From contig JAITYX010000055.1 of assembly GCA_021018815.1 (NCBI GenBank), positions 1,054,001 through 1,118,000 of the forward strand: a stretch of DNA of 64,000 nt. Reading direction: 5' to 3'. Positions 11,990 to 38,185 of this stretch are shown here, piece by piece (the stretch's first letter is position 1; each line of letters opens with the position of its first letter). The notes under the pieces are model-generated. The model was not told where the DNA came from. It was given only the letters and a program-made list of their open reading frames with translations, and did no database searches. Origin of the DNA: Talinum fruticosum (lineage: Eukaryota > Streptophyta > Magnoliopsida > Caryophyllales > Talinaceae). Made by a program: the position numbers and the translations under genes.

Positions 11990-13640
11990 TTTTCCAAAAA
12001 TAAAAATCTCATCTTGGCTAATAATTTTTGACCTCCTTTAAAATTACAAAAATTTCAAATTTAAATTCAAATAAATGCATGTTGAAATATATATAGTAAG
12101 TTTAATGAAAGGACGATGCTCGAAATTTTGTCTAATGTACTGTCTCTATGACATGTTCGTTTAAGGATGCAAATTAGTTGCAATCAATAAGTAGCAGAAA
12201 AGAGCGATGAGATTTAATCGTAAGTAGTAATAAGTGACAAAATGTTGTAGGAAGTTCTATAAAATTGTACTACAAAATAACATTAAATAACAATATAAAT
12301 TAAAAATAAACGATAAGAAGCGGTAAACGAAATAAGAAATTAACAATTAATGAAGTTAATGTTTAGATATATCAAGCAAATCTTATATCGTGCTTTCTGA
12401 AACCGTAAAATAACAGTAAATAACAGTAAAAATTAATAATAAATAATAAGAAGCCATAAATAATATGCTAATACCGAAAAAAAGGACAGCAATTAATGAA
12501 GTTAAAAGTATATAATAATTTTCTGAAAGTAACATTTGGGATTGGGAGCATGTGATGTGATGTTAAAAGTATATAATAATTTTCTTGTACCAAGTATGGG
12601 TTTCATTTGCAAATTTGGATGGAGATTTTCACAAAAGGACATTCTAAAAAAGGGTAAAAAAACTGAAAGTGTGAAGCCCATTATGTGATCCATGACCATT
12701 AAGGCCCAAATCACCCTCGCTCACACCATCATAGTATAAAAAAAAAATTAAAAATTTTGAAAGGGGTGGAAATTAAAGTATTTTTCTCTTTTCGAGTTAA
12801 GGCTTGATGGTAACAATCTCAACAAATAATTGATTCCTTAATTGTCCGACTTGGATAACAATAAATAAAATGAGTTTTACTCAAAACTGGTTAGCTTCTA
12901 ACCACAATTTGGGCTAGACAATATTAGACCTAGTAAACAAATAGTTTGATTTAGGTATAAGTCGGCTTAGCTTCTATTGGTCGGATCATTTTCGATCTGT
13001 TTAGGTTTGAGGCGGGTGATTTCCGATTCTCGTTGATTTTAGGTCAACTAAATTTTGGTTTAACTTGATTATTTTGTAAAAGAATTAACTTTGTTGGAGA
13101 TTTCGAATCGAGTTCAATGCGAAATTTGAATATTCTTTTAGGTGAATATTCTCGGGATGTTAGATTGGGTATGGATCAAGGTCATTTGATTTGAATTTTA
13201 ATATTATAATAAGTTTTGCCAAGTTTAGTAAATATTTTATATTCAAGGTTAGAAAAAATCATATGTTTAAATTTTATTTAAAAAATAAAAAATATTATAA
13301 ATTAAGTCAGACCGTGTGATAATTTTGAAAGAGACGATGATGACATCCTAGGGGGTGTAGGAGTGTCATACATGATACAACCCCTCCCACCACTAGTCGA
13401 TAATCGATAATCCCATTCCAACAACTACTAGTAGTAGCAGTTAATTGTGATTGACATTATAGGCTCTGGTCCTAACAATTCCTATTCCCATTCCTAATCT
13501 TAATCTTAATCTTAATCCTAATCCCTCCCCATACTCCTAACTCACCTTGCCCAGGCGTGGCTCCCACTTTCTCTCTCCACCCAAACCCACCCAACTCAGT
13601 CCTACACGCAATGAAGAAAGAAACCCAACAAAACAAAAGA
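11990..13640. other. AT-rich spacer, no gene seen
   Basis: Short direct repeats such as TAAAAGTATATAATAATTTTCT occur twice (about 12506 and 12563). The 12.9-13.3 kb part resembles decayed TE DNA (TTTAGGTTTGAGGCGGGTGA). No gene. Confidence 0.35.
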
Positions 13641-13817
13641 ACGGTCTCCCCCTCCCTCTCTCTCTCTCTCTCTCTAAACAAACTCCTCGTGAACCCCTCC
13701 TTCTAACCTAACCTAACCCAACCACCATCCCCCCTCCCCACGCTTTCTCCCTCCTCTCTCCTCCCTCCTCCCTCCTCCCTCCTCCATTCCTCTCCCCTGC
13801 CCTTTCATGGTGGAATG
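13640..13817 (+). promoter_or_regulatory. Pyrimidine-rich 5' leader of the GeBP-like gene
   Basis: The sequence just upstream of the start codon is strongly CT-rich, with a (CT) run at about 13651-13674 and repeated CCTCCCTCCTCC units at about 13745-13790. CT-rich leaders of this kind are common near plant transcription starts (Y patches). No TATA box is assigned. Confidence 0.4.
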
Positions 13818-15209
13818 ATGGCCTCGGAGGAAGACAACCCCCGCCTACGACGACTTTGAAGACGACGACGAAGACACCGATCCCGAGCCCCTCAACGGCG
13901 GCGTTCCCGACGAGGACGACGTCGTTGCCGCCGATTCTGACTCCTCCTCCGACGCCACCGCCGTCACCGTCGCCATCCCTTCCTCCATCGTAGCACCGGC
14001 CTCCGCCGCCGGCGTCACCATCGCCCTACCCGATCCCAAGCGCGCCCTTCCCTCCGTCGAGAAGAAGCCAATCGATGATTCTAGAAGGCTCTTCCAGCGC
14101 CTCTGGACCGATGAGGACGAGATCGAGCTCCTCCAGGGGTTTCTGGACTACACCATCAGCCGCGGAACCACGTCGTCCGGGCACCATCTCGATACGGCGG
14201 CCTTCTACGACCAGATCAAGTCCAAGCTTCAGCTCGATTTCAACAAGAACCAGCTCGTCGAGAAGCTTCGGAGGTTGAAGAAGAAGTACCGAACGGTTCT
14301 GAGCAAGATGAGCTCTGGTAAGGAGTTTATCTTCAAGAGTCCTCATGATCAGGCCACTTTCGAGATTTCTAGAAAAATCTGGAGTAATGTTTCCGTGAAT
14401 CATCGCGGTCCTGTTGAATTTGATGATGATGATCAACATTTGAATCAAAACCCTAACCCTAACCCTAATCCAATAATCATGGCTACGCCACCGCCGGTGC
14501 CTAATAGCAGCAGCTATATCATTAGCCATATCAATCTCAACACCGCCGCGACCCCAATTGAGCAAAAGCCCTCCAATTTCGAGCTCATGATGGGGTCAAA
14601 TCTGGGTGGTTCACCGGCGGCCGCGGCAGCAGCGGCCGCCGCCGCTGCTGCGGCGGCTAAGTTGTCGTCGAGGAAGCGGCCGAGGGTTGGGAAATTGGAG
14701 GATAAGTTTGTGAGGGTTGATTTGGGGCAAAGTCCAGGGGGAAATGCTAATGCTATTAGTAGTAATGTTAGTAATAATAATACTGTTGGGAATAATGTTC
14801 ATGTGGGTTCTACGATGCAGGGGTTGATAGAGGAGACAGTGAGGAATTGCTTATCCCCCATGTTTAAGGATTTGATCAACAATGCTATGAATGGGGCGGG
14901 TGTAGGAGGTGGGGTGAATGGGAGCGGGAGTGGGATGAAGGGAGTCGGGGCTTTGGCGATGAATGCAATTCCATTGAATTTTTCGGGGTCAATTTGGGTA
15001 GTGGGGAGGTTATGGATGAGAAGTGGAGAAAGCAGCAGATTTTAGAGCTGGAAGTGTATTCGAAGCGATTGGAGTTGGTTCAAGATCAGATTAAGTTGAC
15101 GTTGGAGGAGCTGAGATCCATGGGGGTTGAAAGATTTGGTCTTTGGGATCGGAGTAGGTTAGGGGAGGAAGTGTATTACGGAGTTTCTCTAATTTATTTC
15201 GCTGTTTGA
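13818..15209 (+). CDS. GeBP/STOREKEEPER-like transcription regulator (DUF573), two apparent frameshifts
   Basis: Intronless, about 463 residues if two 1-bp indels are discounted. An acidic N-terminus (about 10-40) is followed by the DUF573/GeBP DNA-binding domain at about 91-190 (LFQRLWTDEDEIELLQGF at its start, NQLVEKLRRLKKKYR in the middle, FEISRKIW near the end). Then come an Asn-Pro repeat, a 14-residue Ala run (about 267-280), a basic SSRKRPR nuclear signal and a C-terminal leucine-zipper-like helix (KWRKQQILELEVY...LELVQDQIKLTLEELRS). The ATG at 13818 opens MASEEDNP but leaves frame in the C5 run at 13838-13842; the domain frame has no ATG upstream. The frame shifts again at T5/G4 (14979-14988), putting the zipper in another frame. 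These are assembly errors or mutations. Best Arabidopsis counterpart by memory: At5g28040 (VFP4). Confidence 0.85.
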
Positions 15210-15513
15210 TCGATTTGGCTGATTACATATGTGTAGGTAGTAACCTTGGGTCGATAGATTTTTCCTGTTTTTTCTTCCCCCACCCCCTTCCTTTTAATTT
15301 GACATAAAAAGAGAGAGTTGTGGAATAATGTTGATTCTCTATCTGTAGCCATTTGCTCAGCTCACTGAGTTGTATGTATAGGCATGATTTGAATAGAAAA
15401 GGTGAGATTCTCATTAACACCTTTCTTGATTGTTTGTTTTCTAAGTTCTTGTATAGTTAGTTACTTGATCCAAGCATTGTTGTTCATACACGTTGATGAT
15501 AATACTATCTACT

Positions 15514-15577
15514 ACCAGTTCATTTTGTGTGCAAATGTTGAATTTACCAGTTCATTTTGTGTGCAAATGTTGAATTT
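15514..15577. repeat. 32-bp tandem duplication
   Basis: The unit beginning ACCAGTTCATTTTGTG occurs twice in a row without visible change, in the 3' flank of the GeBP-like gene. Confidence 0.75.
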
Positions 15578-18500
15578 GGATTTCGGTTTCTACCCTAGTG
15601 GAATTGATTCTATCTACATTCTAAGCACCATTGCTTGCCTGTATTATTTTTAAGCCTGATTCAGATTCTTCAGGTTGGTCACATGTATTATGTATAGTTT
15701 TAGTGAAATTGGTTCTTCTGTGTTCATCCAGCACGGACCGAATTGATGAGTTTGGGCTTCTTATTCAGTTGTCTTCTAATTCGTCTGTCTTCTCATTGCC
15801 AATTGGGTTGAGCTTCAGAACAGTAAGTAACCCGATCCCTACATCCTGTGGGACGAGTTTCAGGCTTTTCGGTGCTGCCATTTTTGGAAGTCTCCTTTGC
15901 ATAATTGAACTCAGCTCCATTGTTTTTCAGGAGATCAGAGTCTTCTCCTTCTCCGTCTTTCTTAGCAGAGCATCATACTGGCGAGCCAAGTTTGTGAGAA
16001 GATTGAGGTGTAAAAGTGTTGCCTCTGACTCTGATTATACGCAATGGCATTTTGTGTGAGTGCAACTGCAAAGTGACGGTGTATTGCTTGTTTTGTTTAC
16101 AAATTATTCCCAGGTCTATGGACCTGGGACCTGGGCTTTCATAGATGGAAATTGGTTTTAATTTTGTAGTGTTTTCAGCCTTTTTAGGTATGCGCCTAGC
16201 ATTAGCAAAAATTTGGCTCCATGTCAAATTAGAGTTGGATAAATTGATTAATGTTTAAAATTCGGATGAAGTATTTTGCTCGATACCTAAGTTTTTTCGG
16301 GTTGGATAAATTAGACAAGCCTTAATTTAGGTCAAAATTGGGTTTAGACAAGTGTTAATTCGAACGAATAATTCATAACCGTTTGGCTTTTTCGGGTTGG
16401 ATAAATTCAGATATTTGGATCGAGACATTTGGTCAATCTGCAGGATTAATGCTACTATATGTATCAGTGTTGAAAAAATGCCTTCCATCGCAATCAGGAT
16501 TTCGTTCGTGCCAAGGAATGCGTTGCATGGTTGTGTTTTTTTTTTTGGAAAAAAAAAGATTTTGGGAATAGAATATATGATGTGGAAAAGTTTATTGTTA
16601 TGTAGCTTTAAATACGATAAAAAAATGTAGAGAAAAAATTACTGTGTGGAACTGTGGAAACAAGTTCCACAAGAGTTTAAAGAGTTCCAACGCTGTCAGT
16701 CATGAGGTACCCACCTACCCATGCCTTGAATCCATTTTACAATTTTTATTTTATTTGGCCTTTTGAAGTGTTACAAAATAAAAAATAAAAATATTGAAGT
16801 TTGGCAAAGGATGGCAATTTTTTCTTTTTTTTTTTTAATAAATTTGACAAAGGATGAAGCGTCAGTCAAAGTTTCGAAGCCTTACAATAAAATCTTAGTC
16901 TAATAATTAAAAATAAAATTTTAAAATTTTTTATTATATTATAATTATAATTTATCGTCTTTTATAATTTTTTTGAACCAAAAAATAATTTAGAAATATA
17001 TGGCCCGCAAGTGTATAATTTGGGAAGGGAATAAATTCCTAGTGGCTCAGCTTAACGCCCGTTCAATTTTGTCAAGGGGCAAAGGAGAAATAATTTGAGG
17101 ATAGCACAGGCACAAGCACAAGCACAAGGACGTTACCACATATACTTCCATTTCTAATTCTTTAACCAATGGACGGTGGACTTCTAACCATGGTCATATT
17201 TACATTGGCAGAACGTGGGTCCCCCTATTTGCTGGCTTGAGTACGATACTCTTCGGGTCTATTTATTTGGATAAAAAGCTCGGTAGCAAAACTTTCATTC
17301 ATTATAAAAAAATTTTAAATTAGTTTTTATCTTTTCTGTATTTTCATCCTTTATTATAAAAAATTAAAATTATAAAAATGTCTATCTTTTTACACATTTT
17401 CCTCATATATGTCCCTAGCCAGGCCACGAACTTCCGTTATGAAATTTGACCAGAGAAATTCACTATCATTCGATAACTCTAATTTTCCTATTGTTCGATG
17501 CTTCTCTGTTCATAATTAATGTCGTGTGTTCTTCTCTCTTTTTTCTTTCTCTCTCCTCTCAAAAAATTTAAATTTATCATTTTCGATGAGATCCCAACCA
17601 CAAATTATCGTCACTACTATAGTCATAAATCATCAATACTACTCCAATAACCGCTTGTTACCATAAAGATAAGATTTTGGGGATTTGTGATAATTTGACA
17701 CAAAAGTGAATAAAGGTAAATAATAATTCAAAAAATTTAAGGTCAGGACTCAAAATTATTGAGAATAGTTATTCCCTTTATCCATATTTGGGAGTTAAAA
17801 AGTTACTTTATCCCGTCTAACTCTTTTTTCCTTTTATTTTTCTTACGTCTCAATAAGGGGTGAATAGAAGAATACGATACATTTACTTAGTAGAGACACC
17901 TTATTTAGCGATTGTCTTAATAAAAATACAAAAGTAATATTTACTTTTTTACTTTGAGTTTAAGGCAAATAATGATATCGTTTATCTTAGACAGGTTGTC
18001 CATGAATACATAACTTACTGAAACCTAAGATAAAAAAACATCACAATCTAAAAGAAGAGAACTTGATTTTAGGCAATCTAACTCAAGAATAATATTCTCA
18101 AAGCCAAACTGCTTTGCTAGGTCAATCCCATCCCTGTAGCTTGTTTAATTCTACAGGAGTATTAAAACTAAGAAATTATATTGTAATTACAATTATCACA
18201 AAACTATGTAATTATGATTACATTATAAGGTTGTTTATATTACGTTGTCGTTCCATTAGGTTATATGCAAGGCTCTTGATCGCCTAACTACATTCAAAAA
18301 TGTCATTAGAAGTGTAAAACCTCAACTATTTATTATCTAATCAGTCTTTTTTAACCGAGTTAATCGAGTGATTCATAGTAATAAAAAACTATTTGTTTGC
18401 AACATTTGATATACATTCATCAAAATAAAATTCAACCGTTAAACTTTAGTGAAGTTAAAAATCTCACAAAAACCAATCTTACTTAACTTGACCTGAAGCT

Positions 18501-19209
18501 CCCGACCTCTTGAGGGCTTAGTTGGTGGTGGGTGAACTATTAAATTTGAATAACAACTAGTTAAAATGTCGATAGAAATTTTTAGCTTGTTTTATTACTT
18601 TAAATTATGAATATTTTTATCATCTCTTTTTTACCTTTTTTTCAAACATAAACTGATAAAATATGTGAAACGGGGAATATGCAAAATAGGTGTTACTATA
18701 CTACCTAAAAATACTAGACAAACTTATAACATATCGAGCATCCTCTCTTCTTAAGTCAGATCAATACGTAGGGTAGTCTAAAAATGAAAAGGAGGGAAAA
18801 TGAATAGGTGTCTGGAATGGAACAAATACCCTTTGAGATAATCTACATATATATGCAATGGACAAGTCCAAGTCGTCATTAATTTCCTAGTCCTAAAAAA
18901 GTATACCAGAGAGAGAGAGGGGAGAGAGAGTGGTCCATAGATAGTTTAGAGAGAGGAAGAATAGGATGATGGGTGGGGGGTTGGTCCCAATCTTAGGGGG
19001 TCTCCACCAAAGTAGGTTATCAAAGGTCATAAAAAGGGTGGTTTGTGTGTGATCCTTCTCACATCCGACTCACCCTCTTAACCAATTTTTATTCACATTT
19101 GGTTGCTTCACATTACTCTCTCTCTCTCTCTCCCCTTTCAACTACGTAACTTGGTCTTGCTCTTACGTGACAACTTTGTGCTACTCACGGTTTTTAGGGC
19201 AATTCTTCC
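15578..19209. other. 3' flank and AT-rich intergenic DNA
   Basis: The 142-codon frame at 15631-16059 lies in the likely 3' UTR, is hydrophobic and Ser-rich and matches no family. A phrase CGGGTTGGATAAATT recurs at about 16299 and 16395. A GA-rich tract lies at about 18909-18930 and a (CT) run at about 19117-19132. No gene is supported. Confidence 0.4.
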
Positions 19210-19213
19210 CAAC

Positions 19214-19390
19214 CATGGAAAATTAAAAGGGGTCGTTGAAAGTTTAGCAGTTATCGATTATCAACGGTTCCTTGCGGTTATGATTAATAGTTAACATTTA
19301 TCGAGTTGTTATCGCGAGTTATAATTACCAGGTTTGCGATTCTTAGCGGCCGCGACGATTAACAATTATAAACGCTAAAAAGAATAGGTC
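19214..19390. mobile_element. Decayed fragment related to the 53.5-kb hAT-like element
   Basis: GTTATCGATTATC, GAGTTGTTATCGCGAGTTATAA and the end ATTATAAACGCTAAAAAGAATAGG resemble the internal TTATGAGCGGTTAT repeats and the TATAAACGCTAAAACGAATG end of the element at 53473-57512. Confidence 0.4.
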
Positions 19391-20184
19391 CTTAGGATAA
19401 TTGACCCGAGACTTCAATTGAATGATCCGTATCAATATCTTATCCGACACCTCAAATAGGCCCATTTGAAAGTGAACCCAAAACTTAAATTGATCCATGC
19501 TGAACCGAATTCCATCTAAAATTACCTACAAAGTAGCCTCTCTTTTGCAAGATACGTTTATTGGGACTTAATATGAATCGATCCGTACCCAAAATTATAC
19601 AAACTAATCGAAATGTCATAGACCCATACCAAGACCCAATCCAAACTTGATTCAACCCCTATCGAAAGTGAACAATCCGCTAGTCGGGTTTAACTATTAA
19701 CTAAGCGTTATTCCCAATTACCCGATTCCTAATAATATATTTAAACATAAATTTTATTCTATCGTTAAGCCCTATTTTTTCATGAGTTTTTAACCTCTAA
19801 TATGAAAATAAATTATTATATTCCTATATATTATATTCAGTTAGTGTTTATTTTAACACGTAAGTATATATAAATCACATATCAAATGGTACAATTAACC
19901 CATAAAGTACGGATTTTATAACTAGTAAACATCATTTACGCTCGTATAATTTACATGACCTAACTATATTTTTTGGTATAACATTTCACCTCACACTAAA
20001 TTCTTGCACAAATTAAACCAAACAAAAGAAATTAAGTCATGAAAAACAATCCATAGTTTCATCCTTGATTTCTTTATCTTTCAATTTGACTTTAACCAAA
20101 TGAGGAGGAAAAATATCCAACATATATAAGACCCATTCAGCAACCACATGCCAACCCATAGAGCTAATATATTTTTTTTTCACA
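19391..20184. other. Decayed repeat-like AT-rich spacer
   Basis: 19391-19720 has recurring GACCCGA/GATCCGTA/AACTTAAATTGATCC phrases typical of old TE DNA. The rest is AT-rich with no ORF of interest. Confidence 0.3.
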
Positions 20185-20320
20185 AATGAAAATAAAAAAT
20201 TAGGTGGTAACCTAGTGGGTTCAATTTTAAAGAAAAAAAAAACCCATATAGAGCCAATATTGGTTGGCATTTTGGTCTAAAATTGAACCCACTAGGTCAC
20301 CACCTAATTTTATTTTCATT
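20185..20320. repeat. Foldback inverted repeat (MITE-like)
   Basis: The left arm (about 20185-20230) AATGAAAATAAAAAATTAGG...CTAGTGGGTTCAATTTTA is matched by the right arm (about 20278-20320) TAAAATTGAACCCACTAGG...CCTAATTTTATTTTCATT in reverse orientation with few mismatches. A second, shorter pair (ATGCCAACCCAT near 20148, GGTTGGCAT near 20262) is interleaved, so the structure is a compound palindrome. It has no ORF. Confidence 0.75.
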
Positions 20321-23292
20321 AGTAGAGCCACACTAGGCCAGCTAGGGCTTTAAAGGGTCAAAAAATTAGCTGCCAAATACATGCATAAGGATAATATTAG
20401 CACTAAACGTGGGGTTCACTCTATGCATGTATTTTGGACATCTCTCTTTTTTTTTTCTACTTTAATTATAATTAGTTGGTCCTATTTTTGCATTTTCTCA
20501 AATCAGATTGCCTACAAATCAGGTGTTGAAATGTCAATTTGGAAAAATTGTTTGATACTTTCTCACCATCTTGTCATCCCATCCATGGTTTATAGTTTAA
20601 ACTATTGTCTAATCATAATTTAATTTATTTAAATTTTGAAACGCTCATTAATAATTTATTTTACTTCAAGAAAATTGGGATCATCTCTCCATATATTGGT
20701 ATTTAGAATTTTTCTTTTGTAAAAATAACTCATTTCTATTTATTTATGTTCGTTTCTGCTATTTTATGTTCATTTATATTCGTTTATGTCCGTTTCTTTT
20801 ATTTATATGTGTTTTGTATGTAAGTTCGAACATGCCTTCAAATATTTGTTTTTCTCCTAAGTGTGAGTAGCCAAATGAAGAAATTTTTTTAATGCATTTG
20901 AAAGATATGGATACCTACTATAGCTTGAAACAAGAGGGATGTATCCCTCTCTCTTCTCTCCATCCTTCAAGCATCTTAGTATTAAAAATTTATTATGAAA
21001 CATTTATTGTTAATGATAAGTCCTAATTTCTTTTTTATATATAATTGTTTTGGTGAGAGCACAAGGGCCTACAATCCTTTTAGTGTATTTTTCATTGGCT
21101 TAGATTTAGTAAATTATAAGAATTCATTTGTTCCTATTTTCATGGGTATTATTGTTACTCAATCTTGGAGTTTATCTTGCAATTGTAATTGAGTCTTTTG
21201 TTAATCTATATGACTCTACGAATATAATCTTAATTTAATGTCAATATGTTTTATGTTGTTTTATCAATTCATTTAACCACCAAAGGAATATCTAAGGGGA
21301 AAAAAAAACTCGACTTTCAATAAAAAGGTGTGCGTTTAAATGCCGCTAAAAAGGTATTGGGGGTAATTATTTTTCCTATGTCTCCCTTTCCTTCCCTATG
21401 TCTTTCCTCACCTAAGGTATACCTATGAGATATAAGACCTTAGGTGGACTTGCTTACTGTTGTTAGTTTGGAACACCAAATAAATTCTTGTCATATTATT
21501 GATTTGTATTTGGTTGATTATATAATTTTAATATTAGACATAGTATGGCTTTTTTGATTGAATGAATTTTTTTATGGGTGTGTATCGATAAATGAATATA
21601 TACTCTTTTTAAGGTAAATCGAGATATAAAAGTCGATGTTATGGAATTATAAATTGTATTTTACTTGATTTCTTTTATATAAAATGAATACTTTACTTGA
21701 TTTTATATGAGAGGTTTTGCTTTGATTGTTTCCTTAAGAAAATTACTTAGAGACAGCAAAATAAGAAAAATAATAGGTTGTTATAACTTATAGGTATATA
21801 GCCTTCCCTTTTCCTCTCCTCTTTCTCATCTTCTCCTATAGGGAAAAAAAAACCTTAACCGTCTCCATCTTCTCTAATTAAGGGTTGTTATGAGCTATAA
21901 TTACTTGTTATAAGCCCTGATTTTTCTTCTTTTTCAGCGCCCTATTTTAGTTATAATTAGATTTACTATCAATTTTATATCTTTTTTTAATAATCTTCTC
22001 CATTTCGATCGTGAGAGTTAGGTTTCCTTCCGTTAGTGTGGGTTTTGGCTTCTTACTCTAGTGCCAGTTTAATCTCGCTTCTCACTCTAGTGTAAGTTTC
22101 ATTTCTTGCCTTGGTGTTAGTTTTCGCATATCCGAAGATGATAGAATATGGAAGATGATTGGATTTTAAGTCCGCTTATTTTGATTCGGAGATGAATCGA
22201 CGATAAAATTTCATATGGTTATATCATAATGATCTTCCTTGCAAATGTAACCTATCATGTCAAATGGATACTTAATTCAAAGAGTTATACTATACCTCGT
22301 TGATGTTTGAGAAAGACGTAATGACGTTGAAGGTGGCCAAAAAGACACTACAAAATTAGAGTCTATCGATAGTATTTTACAATTAACTTTTTGAAGATAA
22401 ATATTTATTTTGATGTTTTCAGATTTATTCTTGCTACCATATGACCTTAATGAATATCCTTTTTTTTATAAAAAACTTATAAGTATATGCCAATTTACAA
22501 CTTAAATGGTTGGGATCCAATTGAAATTTTATATGTTTGAAAAAGTTACTATGGTGTTTTTTCTAAAGTTTTGGTCACTGCCACTGGATACTATTTTTTG
22601 AAAAGTTACTACGGTGTTATTGTAGGTTAAATATTCCCCTCTTTATGGTTAAGAGCCTAGTGCATTGCATCGAAAACCATTCACGTAGTATAGAAATATA
22701 AATATAACAAATTCAATAAATGTAACAAATTTTCTCATACCAAAGTTTACAAGGTGAAAAAACAAGACTTATCGGCTCAGTAATGATAAAATCGACCTTC
22801 CAACAAATTTTTCTTCAGTTTAAATGCACTTTCGAGGTTAAAGCTGAAAGCAACAGTCAAAATAGTATTACTTACACAAACTTACAATCATAATAAAAAA
22901 TTTTAAAAATCTCGAAAATTATGTTACTCTGATCTCTAGGTACAAATTGCATCCATTATTGACATATTTGGTAAAATAATAGACATGCAATGCCTGTTAG
23001 TTTAACTAATAAAATTTTAACGAACATGATATTAAAGATGTGAGATTCCAACTTCACAAATATCATCTTTTATGCACTGAATGTCATCTTTAGTAAGCAA
23101 GGACATCGATCTCATATATAGCCCCGAATACTTAAGGAACGAGAGCATAAGTTGAAGTAAAATTAGATAAGCATTCAGAATCAATGGGAAGGTTTTTGTG
23201 AGTTAATTTGTACAGAAATTGCGCATTTGAGGCGGAATGTTTGCTGCATTTAATCACGAGAAAGAAGAAATATGGAAATTGGGTTGGAGTTT
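20321..23292. other. AT-rich intergenic DNA
   Basis: No credible gene. A phrase AAAAGTTACTA(T/C)GGTGTT occurs at about 22542 and 22602. The last 100-200 bases are the probable 3' UTR of the guanosine deaminase gene on the minus strand. Confidence 0.35.
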
Positions 23293-36032
<12,740 letters not shown>

Positions 36033-37730
36033 GATTGAAATTCAGATTTTAAAAAATAGCAGAATTCCCAGACGGGTATTAAGGAAATGTGATGGAAGGA
36101 AGACGAATTGAAGGGATAAAACAAAAGACAGTTGGGAGAATGAAAGGGGTAAAGAAAGGCAGGTAGTTCACCAAATGAAGTACGGGTTTTATAGTAATGG
36201 GGAGGGGAGAAAGGAGGACAAAGACTCCAAGAAAGTGTGAACGAGTGAAAGCTCCACCTTCTAGATTCCACGGTTTAAATAATGGTTGATGGGAGAGAGA
36301 AAAAGGGCAATGCAGATATAATAGTTTCTCGATGAAGGTGAGATTAATGAGGTGGTGATGATGACGGTGAGTCTTGTGGATGTGAACGTCGACAGAACTT
36401 CGGTTAAATCCTCCACTTGGAATGCATTGTTCCGTGGATGACTTGGAGACTACCGTTGATGATCAATGCATTGGACAATTCAGAATCACAAACGCATTGC
36501 CTTTCTTTTCTATTTTTCTCGAAAAATACGTACATCTTTAGCAGTTGGTCAGGTAGGGGTGTGCTTATGTTTTTTCAGATCGTTCTACACCAGAAGATGC
36601 AATCTAGATCACCCATTCATCAAATCGGCAAACCCAAATTATAGAGTTAAACACTGAGTTAAATAGTGAGAGACTCTACTCCCTTTTTTTTTTTTAATAA
36701 ACAAAAACGCTTTAAATTTAGAATTACTAAAAATTAATAAGATGTTATCGACTAAAAATATTGATATATCATAATGGAGTTTCGATTTTTTTTTCTTTTT
36801 AGTTTAGAGATTAATACCATGCAATTGTCTTCAAAATTTGTGTTGCTTACCCTATTCGCCGAGCATATTAAAGTGCATATTGATAAGCTCGAGCCTCCTC
36901 CATCTCGAAACCCAAGAAGCCAACACGTTGTGCCACCCAGTCTACGCCGGCTAGTTGAATCCTACAAACCATCCTACAACCGTGGTTTTAATCTCCAATT
37001 TAAACATATTTCTAATTTTTTTAAAAAAAAAAATTCATTGTCTCAATTTTAATTTTTAAATTAAACATTAATAATATGTCTTTTTTCTTTTATTATAGTG
37101 AATTATTAATATCGTAAATCTCGTCTAATAAATTATTTCCATATAAGATCAACACTCTATATATACTTATACTTAATAAGTTTTTTTCTACAAAAAAGAG
37201 ATAAAGATGGATGTAAATGAAGCTTGAAAATAAATTTTATTTACTAATCTTGAAAGTTTTATAAATAATTAAATACATGGATGTCTTTATGAATGTGTCT
37301 GTATCATATGTACTTTCACTTGCTTGAACAAATTTGATGCATTTTTAAACCTTTTCTTTTGTTGATTCAATTAGTTTGCACTTAAATTTTGATAATCTAA
37401 TTTTTTTTAAAAATAAGAAATCATTTTTCAATAACGATATTTTTTTCATTTTACATACTGTATTTAGAACACAATTAGAGTTAATCATTTAAATGTAGTG
37501 ATTTTTTCTCCTATGAACGACAAAAAGAATATGATCCCACTATTTTAAAACATGATCGTGCATTCCATGCGATGCCTAATATTTTTTTCTTGACTTGAGC
37601 CATAAAAAAAATGTTGATAGGAGTCACAATATAAGATTCCCGCATATAATTTATGTTTAAAAACTCGTGATAAATAAAAAGATGAAAGTTATTAAAACGC
37701 CAAGATTCTCCCGTAGGTAATAAGAGCATG
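36033..37730. other. GSDA upstream region and AT-rich spacer
   Basis: The first few hundred bases are the presumed 5' UTR and promoter of the minus-strand guanosine deaminase gene. No TATA box is assigned. The rest is AT-rich without a credible gene. Confidence 0.35.
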
Positions 37731-38185
37731 TTTGGCCTAATTTTTAAAAAATTATTTTCGTTTTTAAAAATCATTTTTTTGAAAATTGTTTTTAAGAAAA
37801 ATTTGAAGTGTTTGGCCTAAATTTTATATAAGTGTTTTTCAAATAATTATTTTGTTTGGCCAAAATTTCTAAAAAGATAAAAATAAGATAGAGATAAACA
37901 AAATAAGATACAGAGAGAGGAGAGAGATAAAGATAAAGGAGAGAGATAAATTAAAATAATGTAAAAGATAAAAGAGACAGATAGAGAATAGGATTCTAGG
38001 TGGTTATTACAGAGTTTTTCCAAAACTAGAAACAGAAATAGTTATTTGCTATTTCTGTTTCTAGGGAGTTTTTTTTCAAAAATCGTTTTTGAAAAATAGT
38101 TTTAATTTTTTAAAAACTAATGTTTGGCCTAACTTCTGTTTTTTGAATTCAAAAACAGTTTTAAAATCTAGGTCAAACACCCACT
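37731..38185. mobile_element. MITE-like element with GTTTGGCCTAA ends
   Basis: The left end GCATGTTTGGCCTAATTTTT is matched in inverse by CTAGGTCAAACACCCAC on the right. GTTTGGCCTAA recurs internally at about 37810 and 38121. The interior is T/A-rich with a (GAGATA)-type stretch. No target duplication is clear. Confidence 0.5.

Noticed and set aside
15631..16059. 142-codon ORF downstream of the GeBP-like gene
   Set aside because: It lies in the likely 3' UTR, is Ser- and hydrophobic-rich and matches no family.
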